A stretch of 10,615 nt of DNA from contig JAEETM010000104.1 of NCBI GenBank assembly GCA_016290335.1, positions 1-10,615 on the forward strand, written 5' to 3'. The position numbers were made by a program, and so were the translations under genes. The notes under the pieces were generated by a model. The model was given only the letters and a program-made list of their open reading frames with translations. It was not told the origin of the DNA and did not search any database. The DNA comes from Treponema sp. Its GTDB lineage: Bacteria > Spirochaetota > Spirochaetia > Treponematales > Treponemataceae. The first letter of the stretch is position 1. Each line of letters begins with the position of its first letter. Shown piece after piece: positions 1 to 5,873 of this stretch.

Positions 1-75
1 GACGAGTACAATATGGTTCGTCCGCATAGCGCGCTGGGTCAAAAGACACCGGCAGAATATGCGCAAACATTTTGA
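1..75 (+). CDS. C-terminal end of an IS3-family transposase (OrfB), partial
   Basis: The first 24 codons and the TGA read DEYNMVRPHSALGQKTPAEY followed by AQTF. The Tyr-Asn-x-x-Arg-Pro-His-Ser-x-Leu-Gly-x-x-Thr-Pro-x-Glu pattern is the well-known C-terminal tail of the DDE integrase core (rve family) of IS3-family transposases. It lies just after the catalytic Glu helix. The DDE residues themselves lie upstream of the window, so activity cannot be judged. The frame is open from base 1 and ends naturally at TGA. The probable right end of the element lies about 50 bases further on, consistent with an intact IS 3' side. The family assignment is firm; the IS name is not resolved. Confidence 0.85.
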   Translation, partial: DEYNMVRPHSALGQKTPAEYAQTF

Positions 76-99
76 TTATTGCAGCTATACTAAATTTCC

Positions 100-127
100 C
101 CGTGGTACATAAAATGGGGGCAGGTCA
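100..127 (+). repeat. Probable right terminal inverted repeat of the IS3-family element
   Basis: After the transposase stop the sequence runs into a segment ending GGGGGCAGGTCA at 116-127. Its reverse complement begins TGACCTGCCCCC, a typical start for the terminal repeats of one group of IS3-family elements. The distance from the transposase stop (about 50 bases) fits. The left end is outside the window, so the repeat and any target-site duplication starting near 128 cannot be confirmed here, and the inner boundary is approximate. Confidence 0.6.
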
Positions 128-156
128 GGTTAACACACCGCACTGGAGAGAAACAT

Positions 157-185
157 TTGACAACAAATAACGCCCGTGCTATATA
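157..185 (+). promoter_or_regulatory. Strong sigma70-type promoter of the leader-Hint gene
   Basis: A perfect -35 box TTGACA (157-162) is separated by 17 bases from TATATA (180-185), a near-consensus -10. Transcription would begin around 192 and give a very short leader before the Shine-Dalgarno at 194-202. The promoter sits 30 bases outside the inferred IS end, so it belongs to the flanking DNA rather than to the IS. Confidence 0.8.
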
Positions 186-211
186 TAAACGTAAAAGGAG
201 GGCCAAGCCAA

Positions 212-910
212 ATGAAGAATATGCAGGTATTGAAAAAAGAATTAATTGAAAAAGCCATGCATTGTAAGAATGCTGAAAAGCTGATGGCACTGGCCAGGTC
301 AGAAGGCATTACCCTGACCAAAGAAGAGGCCGAAGCGTATCTGGCTGAAATGGAAGATATGGAACTGAACGGGGAAACTCTCAATAAAGTGGCCGGGGGA
401 TCATGTTGGAGCAATACTACTTGCGATGAGAACGAATGCAATCCTGCCCACCCCAAGTGCTTCACGGGCGATTCTGAGGTGGCTGTGCCAGGTGGCATTA
501 AGCTCATAAAAGATTTACAGGTTGGCGACAAAGTGATTACGCTGGATGCGGAGGGGAATGAAATCGTCGGTGTAGTGACGGAAGTCATGTCGCCACAGGA
601 AGAGGAAATTTTTGAGGTCACCTTCTCTGATGGAACCGTTTGGCACGCCACGGGAAGCCAGACACTCTATTTTGGACACGGGAAGAGTTGCACTGTGAGA
701 GAGGCGCTTGGGAAAACGGCGCTGAAACGGGGCGGCACTGCTGTGACAGTGACCGGCGTAAAGTCCGCCGGCATTTTCGAAACCGTGTATGACGTGCTGG
801 TTGGCGAAGAAGCGGATGAGGATGTTATCTTTGTGGCGGGGATTGCTGCCGAGGGGTATTTTACGCAAGGGGAACGGAGCCAGGGGGCGCAGGCGAAAAC
901 CGTCGCATGA
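212..910 (+). CDS. Nif11-like leader peptide fused to a Hint (hedgehog/intein-type) domain protein
   Basis: This 232-residue protein starts at the ATG at 212, nine bases after AAAGGAGGG (194-202); an earlier in-frame ATG at 176 lies inside the promoter. Residues 1-63 are a Nif11/nitrile-hydratase-type RiPP leader: a helical, Lys/Glu-rich segment ending LNKVAGG, the double-Gly site cut by peptidase-containing ABC exporters. Residues 64-82 are a short segment with Cys65, Cys71 and Cys76. Residues 83 to about 217 match a Hint fold, beginning CFTGDSEV and continuing with an Ile-x-x-Leu-x-Val-Gly-Asp-Lys-Val stretch (99-108); a VYDV strand near 193 and an IFVAGIAAEG end also fit. Cys83 would be the self-cleaving nucleophile. 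The usual T-x-x-H motif reads TGSQ (147-150), and the C-terminal His-Asn is Glu-Gly (214-215), so normal splicing is unlikely. No modification enzyme or exporter is visible. The domain calls are good; the function is inferred. Confidence 0.8.
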   Translation: MKNMQVLKKELIEKAMHCKNAEKLMALARSEGITLTKEEAEAYLAEMEDMELNGETLNKVAGGSCWSNTTCDENECNPAHPKCFTGDSEVAVPGGIKLIKDLQVGDKVITLDAEGNEIVGVVTEVMSPQEEEIFEVTFSDGTVWHATGSQTLYFGHGKSCTVREALGKTALKRGGTAVTVTGVKSAGIFETVYDVLVGEEADEDVIFVAGIAAEGYFTQGERSQGAQAKTVA

Positions 911-992
911 GCAGGTTTATTGTGTTTGATTGCATTTCAAATTTCGGCTGATATGTTTATGATATAGAAAACAATAAGGGTTATATTTTACG

Positions 993-1026
993 GCGTCTGT
1001 CCAAATAATTGGCAGACGCTGTTTTA
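993..1026 (+). terminator. Rho-independent terminator after the leader-Hint gene
   Basis: GCGTCTG (993-999) pairs with CAGACGC (1013-1019). Inside it CCAA pairs with TTGG across an ATAA loop, leaving a single bulged T. The stem is followed by GTTTTATG. The tract of T is short, but the stem is long and lies 83 bases after the stop codon, so it plausibly isolates the leader-Hint gene from the next one. Confidence 0.7.
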
Positions 1027-1136
1027 TGTGCAAAAAAATGTAAAGTGCTTTCTGTAAAATATGATGTAGAAAGAAAGTTGCCCGTTGAAAAGTAAATATG
1101 TTGGAAATTTGCTATGCACTGAGAGGAGGAACGAAG

Positions 1137-1595
1137 ATGTCATTTTACGGATGGGACAGCCCCGATATCGTCTATTTGTACAGTGCGTCCGGGAAAAGGT
1201 TGCAGAAGGTTTTCCGGGAAATGCAAGTGTGTGAGTTTGTGTGGAAACATCCGGAGCTGGTGTTTGACACGGAAGATCCTGAGGCAAAGGCAAAAGTGGC
1301 GGCGGAAACCGGCGACTTTGCATTTGAGTTCGGACCGGACGTACAGCCCCAGGACATCAGCGATGCCTACGAAGTGTTTATTGGCATGGGTAATAAACGG
1401 AAAATATATCTGGGCAGGTATCTCGAAAAAATGAAAAAGGAAATTGCTGATTCTGAAAACAAGTTAAGCGAAACAGAAGATGATCCGTTCAGCAATTTTA
1501 AGGGATTGTCTGAGAAAGATATTGAACGCATTAACGCGTATAAAGGGCCGGGTATTGATGAGTTGATTGAGAAGATGGAAGAAAATAGTGAATAA
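1137..1595 (+). CDS. Unrecognised 152-residue acidic protein
   Basis: The start is the ATG at 1137, preceded by AGGAGGA (1124-1130) with six bases between; the in-frame ATG at 1098 has no such site. I do not recognise the family. The N-terminal two thirds (about 1-100) is mixed, with several aromatic residues and an FAFEFGPDV stretch, and looks like a compact alpha/beta domain. There is no signal peptide or membrane segment. The last 50 residues are Lys/Glu-rich and probably helical, ending in a module of the form FKGLSEKDIERINAYKGPGI followed by a short helix. That C-terminal module is nearly repeated at the DNA level in a fragment 900 bases downstream, so it is a piece shared by at least two genes. 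A TATGAT box at 1060-1065 could be its -10, but no good -35 accompanies it. The function is unknown. Confidence 0.7.
   Translation: MSFYGWDSPDIVYLYSASGKRLQKVFREMQVCEFVWKHPELVFDTEDPEAKAKVAAETGDFAFEFGPDVQPQDISDAYEVFIGMGNKRKIYLGRYLEKMKKEIADSENKLSETEDDPFSNFKGLSEKDIERINAYKGPGIDELIEKMEENSE
1486..1581 (+). repeat. Direct repeat copy A (3' part of the 152-residue gene)
   Basis: These 96 bases align without gaps to 2385-2480, with 8 mismatches by my hand alignment, about 92 % identity. Copy A lies inside an intact gene and encodes its C-terminal module. The two copies flank the broken J-domain gene. Confidence 0.85.
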
Positions 1596-1604
1596 AGATG
1601 ACCA

Positions 1605-1697
1605 ATGCTAATTGATAATACTGCTGCCATTTCTGTTACTGAATTGTTGTTGCCAGAAGATTTTTGCTTAGTGAAAGGCGATAAGGAAAAAACATGA
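1605..1697 (+). CDS. Possible 30-codon ORF coupled to the J-domain gene
   Basis: An ATG at 1605 opens a 30-codon frame reading MLIDNTAAISVTELLLPEDF and then CLVKGDKEKT. It ends in a TGA that overlaps the J-domain start codons (ATGATG, 1694-1699). No clear Shine-Dalgarno precedes it, and the product has no family I recognise. It might be a coupled leader ORF, or the 3' remnant of a gene that once preceded the J-domain gene. The support is weak: an open frame, a start codon and the overlap only. Confidence 0.2.
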   Translation: MLIDNTAAISVTELLLPEDFCLVKGDKEKT

Positions 1698-2272
1698 TGT
1701 ACTTTAACGATGTAAATAACCTTAACGAATTGAAATCCCGTTTTCGACAGTTGGCGTTTGAACTACACCCAGATAAAGGCGGCGATGCAAAAGAGTTCAC
1801 GGCAATGCAACAAGAGTATGAAGCGCTCTACCAGCAGCTCAAGAGAGAAGAAGAACAGAAACAAAGTAATCGCAACGTTGGTGAAGACCAACGGAGCAGA
1901 ATCTGGGAAGATTTGAAACGCAAATACCATAATGCTGGGCAGACGACTGGCCCGACTAAACAAAAAAAGAAGCATAAACCGGCCGATGACGGTTATAGTA
2001 AAGTCATTGAAGTATTGATTCATTTAGACGGTATTATTATTGAACAGTGCGGCTCCTGGTTATGGATTTCCGGTAACACGAAAAAGCACACGAAGGCTTT
2101 AAAAAATGCCGGGTGCCGCCTGGCACGCAAAAAGAAGATGTGGTAATGGAGGCCGACTGATGCGGCATGTAGCTACAGGCGCAAACGAAGTGACAAATCC
2201 ATGGCCTATATCCGAAGAAAATACGGTTTCGCCATTATCGGAGAGGGAAAGGGACATCAGGAATATACGTAA
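1694..2272 (+). pseudogene. J-domain (DnaJ-like) protein gene interrupted by an in-frame stop
   Basis: Translation from 1694 (AAGGA at 1683-1687) gives a J-domain with the diagnostic His-Pro-Asp at residues 25-27, inside HPDKGGD, then a charged coiled-coil-like linker (about 40-95). A C-terminal domain follows, with VIEVLIHLDGIIIE and WLWISGNTKKHTKALK. This layout is the mobile-element and phage-associated J-protein family, not chaperone DnaJ, which has Gly/Phe and zinc-finger regions. The frame stops at TAA 2144-2146 immediately after KKKMW. Reading on in the same frame gives WRPTDA, then SYRRKRSDKSMAYIRRKYGF, ending at TAA 2270-2272. In relatives as I recall them the tail reads KMWYW, so a Tyr codon appears to have become TAA. 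The truncated 150-residue product keeps the J-domain and may still be made. Its partner is presumably Hsp70 (DnaK). Confidence 0.7.
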
Positions 2273-2384
2273 GAAACAAGGGTGACTGGGCGAATTTACA
2301 AGAGTAATTAAAGTGAATGGTTAAATGCTTAATGACAATAGTAGGATATAATCACAAAAAGAATTTTGACTACATTATAATAAA
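2273..2384. other. Short non-coding stretch between two broken genes
   Basis: These bases are AT-rich and carry no ORF, repeat or strong hairpin that I can support. A TATAAT lies at 2346-2351 without a good -35 partner. The stretch joins the J-domain pseudogene to the gene fragment and is probably degraded sequence. Confidence 0.4.
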
Positions 2385-2497
2385 CGTTCAGCAGCTTTAA
2401 GGGATTGTCGGATAAAGATATTGAACGCATTATAACGTATAAAGGGCCGAGTATTGATGAGTTGATTGAGAAGATGGAAGAGAAAGAATTTGTTTAG
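2385..2497 (+). pseudogene. 3' gene fragment duplicating the tail of the 152-residue gene (repeat copy B)
   Basis: Bases 2385-2480 match 1486-1581 with 8 differences and no gaps. In frame from 2387 the fragment reads FSSFKGLSDKDIERIITYKG, then PSIDELIEKMEEKEFV, and stops at TAG 2495-2497. A TAA stands at 2381-2383 in the same frame, and no start codon or Shine-Dalgarno serves it, so only the last 36 codons of a paralogue remain. The frame has stayed open through the whole repeat, and the end of the protein diverges (EKEFV instead of ENSE). It therefore looks like the relic of a second, once-functional copy rather than a recent exact duplication. Confidence 0.7.
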
Positions 2498-2604
2498 TGA
2501 AATAATTACAAATCAATATTTAATAAATGAAAGGATTAGAATTAAAAATAAAAATTAAACAAGATAAACAAATCATTTTAGTTAAGAATTCTCTTATTTA
2601 ATTG

Positions 2605-2613
2605 TGATATAAT
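2605..2613 (+). promoter_or_regulatory. Extended -10 promoter of the mcrBC cluster
   Basis: TG (2605-2606), one base, then a perfect TATAAT (2608-2613) forms an extended -10 element. The 17-base-spaced -35 position (2585-2590, AGAATT) is poor, as is common for extended -10 promoters. The start site would be near 2620, about 35 bases before the mcrB ATG. The region upstream (2498-2604) is very AT-rich and otherwise featureless. Confidence 0.6.
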
Positions 2614-2654
2614 ATAACCAATAAAATTATCAAATGCGTTTTTAGGAGGGCAAA

Positions 2655-4487
2655 ATGGATAAAACAACTTGGCTTTTAAGATGGAATCCAGATTTGAAAA
2701 GCGAAGATCCGTTGACTGTTGAAGAATATAGAAAGATTTATGATAAGTGGAGTAGAAATGAGAAAGCAGATATAGACTGGAGCTTTACGAATAAAAAAGG
2801 AAGAAAATCAAAAGGGGAAGAGGTTTATTTGATAAAAGCAAGTACTAAAACAACTGGTGCTAAAGGAATTATAGCCCATGGGTTTATTGACAAGGAATCT
2901 CAAGGTAAAGATTCAGTTCATATTTCTTTTGATATTATGTTAGAAATTGGTAAGGGAATATTTTCAATCGATTCAATGAGTGAAAGCTTAAAGAATTGTT
3001 ACTTTTTAAAAGGACAACAAAGTGGTGTGAAATTCGGGCATCAAGAAGAAGTGGATTTACTTGAGAAAGAGTGGAAGAGATTTCTTGAAGAAAAATCTAT
3101 AAAATTGGAATTTAGAAACAAAAACATAGATAACAATTTGAAAAAACCGGAGGAAAAAGAAGTGAATAATCCTAAAAACATTATTCTATACGGACCGCCT
3201 GGTACAGGTAAAACTTATAATACAGCAAGATATGCTGTTGAACTTTGTGGAAAAGAACCAAATATAAGCAATTTAGATTCCCAAGATGTTCTTAGTCCTG
3301 AAAAATATGAAAAATTACGTAATAAATACAAAAAATTAATTAACGATAATAGAATCATTTTTATAACATTCCACCAATCTTATGGCTATGAAGAATTCAT
3401 CGAGGGAATCAAGCCTAAGATGAATGAAGCAGACCATAGTAAACTCGAATATAGAATTGAAGATGGCGTTTTTAAAAAGTTTTGCATAACCGCTGATTCG
3501 TCATGTGTTTTAAAAGAACAAGACGAAGCTGGGGATGACAAGTCAAAGAGCGTTCCAGAGCAAACAGGAGCTGGGGTAACTCTTGGGCAGAGTAATCAAA
3601 CAGCTAATAACGTAGTAGCAGTTGCAGATAATGAAAAACCAAAAGAAGACAGAGATGATGAACCTCAAACATGTGTAATCGGTGGTGAAACGCATAGTGA
3701 AATAATAGATAAAAATGGAAACGCAAAGAATAAAGACGCTAATAATTTCGTTTTTATTATTGATGAAATCAATCGAGGCAACATCTCCAAGATTTTTGGT
3801 GAATTGATTACTTTAATTGAATCGAATAAACGCTTGGGCGGTAAAGAGGAAACCAGGGCGGTACTTCCTTATTCAGGCGACCGATTCGCTGTTCCTGGTA
3901 ATGTTTATATTTTAGGCACGATGAACACGGCAGATCGTTCCATTGCATTAATGGATACTGCTCTTCGTAGAAGATTTCATTTTATTGAGATGATACCGAA
4001 TACAAAGATCCTTAAAGATGTTACAATAAAAGATGGTTCGACCGAAAAAGTGGTTAATATTATGAGTATGTTAGATACGATAAATAAACGTATTGAATAT
4101 TTATATGATAGAGAGCATACTATCGGTCACGGCTTTTTTACAAGCTTAATCAAGGAAGAAAACCGTAACAAGGATAATCTCAAAGATATTTTTAAAAATA
4201 AGATTATCCCATTATTGCAAGAATATTTCTATGATGATTATAAAAAGATACAATTGGTGTTAGGTGATGATGATAAGATTATAGATGAAAAATATAAATT
4301 TATAAAAGAAATTTCCGATGAAAAGGAAAGCTTATTTAAAGGTTCGGATGATAATGGTTTTGATATTCCTCAGGTGCGTTATGAAATTAACCCTGATGCA
4401 TTTGAAAAAATAGAAAGCTATATTAAAATTTATAAACCATCAAATGATTTAAAAAAGATTTCTGAAAATACTGATGCTGAACAATAG
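2655..4487 (+). CDS. mcrB: McrB-type AAA+ GTPase subunit of a modification-dependent restriction system, with an EVE-like N-terminal domain
   Basis: The start ATG follows AGGAGGG (2644-2650). Residues 1-150 resemble an EVE/PUA-like modified-base reader: TTWLLRWNP at 4-12, then KGEEVYLIKAS (53-63) and AKGIIAHGFI (69-78), the usual pattern in that fold. Residues 175-450 form the McrB motor: Walker A GPPGTGKT (180-187), FHQSYGYEEFIEGIKP (239-254), Walker B FVFIIDEINRGNISKIFGE (365-383), the McrB signature MNTADRSIALMD (423-434) and the arginines of ALRRRF (436-441). This AAA+ module hydrolyses GTP and moves DNA in an McrBC complex. A polar, low-complexity insert of about 80 residues (282-363) sits just before Walker B. 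The last 150 residues are helical and charged. No membrane segment is seen. Base composition is clearly more AT-rich than at the DUF2779 and WYL genes. The McrB call is firm; the modification recognised is unknown, and the EVE assignment is probable. Confidence 0.95.
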   Translation: MDKTTWLLRWNPDLKSEDPLTVEEYRKIYDKWSRNEKADIDWSFTNKKGRKSKGEEVYLIKASTKTTGAKGIIAHGFIDKESQGKDSVHISFDIMLEIGKGIFSIDSMSESLKNCYFLKGQQSGVKFGHQEEVDLLEKEWKRFLEEKSIKLEFRNKNIDNNLKKPEEKEVNNPKNIILYGPPGTGKTYNTARYAVELCGKEPNISNLDSQDVLSPEKYEKLRNKYKKLINDNRIIFITFHQSYGYEEFIEGIKPKMNEADHSKLEYRIEDGVFKKFCITADSSCVLKEQDEAGDDKSKSVPEQTGAGVTLGQSNQTANNVVAVADNEKPKEDRDDEPQTCVIGGETHSEIIDKNGNAKNKDANNFVFIIDEINRGNISKIFGELITLIESNKRLGGKEETRAVLPYSGDRFAVPGNVYILGTMNTADRSIALMDTALRRRFHFIEMIPNTKILKDVTIKDGSTEKVVNIMSMLDTINKRIEYLYDREHTIGHGFFTSLIKEENRNKDNLKDIFKNKIIPLLQEYFYDDYKKIQLVLGDDDKIIDEKYKFIKEISDEKESLFKGSDDNGFDIPQVRYEINPDAFEKIESYIKIYKPSNDLKKISENTDAEQ

Positions 4488-4514
4488 ACTTCCTAACAGT
4501 AACGTTATAATCTT

Positions 4515-5873
4515 ATGGGACACTTTGAAACCTTAAAAAGTGGTGATTACGTGAATGAGTTGATTGAAGTAAAGGAATTTGATTCCATTACCTGTAACGA
4601 AAACGATAAAGTAGGTCCTAAAAATTTATCTAAAAAACAATTTGACAGCCTTGTAGACGCTGTTACTGAACTTGAAAATGGCAGTAATGATTTTTCGGTA
4701 TTTGATTTTTTAGAAATAAAGAGGCGTAAATCTGTCGGCAGAGTTATTTCATTTAAAAATTATGTCGGCTTAATTCATTTGCGAGACGGCCGGCAGATTC
4801 AGATTTTGCCTAAAATTGATTTTGGACGGGAAAAAGATGAGACAAAGAAAAAATTTATTGAGATGATTCGAAGCATGCGGGACTTTCAGGGAAAAGTCTT
4901 TAGTGACGCATTGCTTCATTCGGACCGGATGAATGTATATGAAATATTTATTAGTCTGTATTTACAAGCTGTACGGCAAATTGTTAAGAAAGGATTGAGA
5001 TCTTCGTATTTGACAAGGGAAGATAATCTTAACTGTTATAAAGGTAAATTGCAGGTAGATGAGCATATTAAGAAGAATTTTGCTCACAAAGAGCGGTTCT
5101 ATGTTATGTATGATGAATTCCAACAGAATCGTCCGGAAAACCGACTTATAAAAGCAACTTTAATCAAGTTGCGGATGTTGACGACCAGTATGAACAATGC
5201 AAGAGAAATCAGACAGTTGCTTGCTGCGTTTGACGAAATTGAACCATCGCGGAGTTATGAGCATGATTTTTCTAAGGTTATTATTAATCGCAATATGCAG
5301 AACTACAAAGAGATACTACAATGGTCAAAGGTTTTCTTGTTCAATAAAAGCTTTACCATGTTTTCAGGAATTTTTCATTCAAAGGCAATCCTATTTCCAA
5401 TGGAAAAGGTATTTGAATGTTATGTGGCTCAGGAATTAAAGAAGCTATTTTGGGGTGAAACAAGTTGGAATTTTGAAACACAGGACAAAGGGAAATACTT
5501 GTTTACTGATCCTGAAACATTTGCACTCCGCCCAGATATTGTTATCAGAAACAATACTACTGTAGTTATGGATACTAAATGGAAACGCCTTTTTAACGAT
5601 CCTGGGAAAAACTATGGTATCGCCACAGCTGATATGTATCAGATGTATGCGTATTCCAAACGCTATGGTGCTAAGCATATTTGGTTGTTGTATCCCAAGA
5701 CTGATGTTATGAGTGAAAATGATAATAAAGGCATTACTTTTGAATCAGGGCCAGATTCAGGTTCGACCGAAACCGTAATCCATGTCTTTTTTGTAGATAT
5801 CGCGAATATCAAAGATAGTTTAAAAAAATTAAAACAAGAAGTATTTGATTGTGTGAAGGAGTCAGCACCATGA
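4515..5873 (+). CDS. mcrC: McrC nuclease subunit of the McrBC restriction system
   Basis: This 452-residue protein starts 27 bases after mcrB. An N-terminal McrB-binding region (about 1-160) includes VGLIHLRDGRQIQILPKI (84-101). Family-typical blocks follow: CYKGKLQVDEHI (174-185) and YDEFQQNRPENRLIKATL (199-216). The C-terminal PD-(D/E)XK nuclease core shows LRPDIVI (338-344, Asp341), VMDTKWKRL (351-359, Asp353 and Lys355) and ADMYQMYAYSKRY (372-384, Gln376). All expected catalytic positions are present, so the enzyme appears intact. McrC is recruited to McrB hexamers and cuts DNA when translocation stalls. No clear Shine-Dalgarno precedes the ATG at 4515, so translation may be coupled to mcrB; a GTG at 4551 is another possible start. 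It shares the AT-rich composition of mcrB, and its TGA overlaps the next start codon. Confidence 0.93.
   Translation: MGHFETLKSGDYVNELIEVKEFDSITCNENDKVGPKNLSKKQFDSLVDAVTELENGSNDFSVFDFLEIKRRKSVGRVISFKNYVGLIHLRDGRQIQILPKIDFGREKDETKKKFIEMIRSMRDFQGKVFSDALLHSDRMNVYEIFISLYLQAVRQIVKKGLRSSYLTREDNLNCYKGKLQVDEHIKKNFAHKERFYVMYDEFQQNRPENRLIKATLIKLRMLTTSMNNAREIRQLLAAFDEIEPSRSYEHDFSKVIINRNMQNYKEILQWSKVFLFNKSFTMFSGIFHSKAILFPMEKVFECYVAQELKKLFWGETSWNFETQDKGKYLFTDPETFALRPDIVIRNNTTVVMDTKWKRLFNDPGKNYGIATADMYQMYAYSKRYGAKHIWLLYPKTDVMSENDNKGITFESGPDSGSTETVIHVFFVDIANIKDSLKKLKQEVFDCVKESAP

Noticed and set aside
130..651. 173-codon minus-strand ORF opposite the leader-Hint gene
   Set aside because: The plus strand carries recognisable leader and Hint motifs plus promoter and Shine-Dalgarno; the minus-strand product is Ser/Phe-rich and unrecognised.
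2160..2285. A 41-codon ORF with a good-looking GGAGG eight bases upstream
   Set aside because: It lies in another frame over the 3' part of the J-domain gene, whose tail is recognisable through the stop; the apparent ribosome site is part of that coding sequence.
2341..2384. Possible promoter (TATAAT at 2346-2351) before the gene fragment
   Set aside because: There is no credible -35 box and no intact gene for it to serve.
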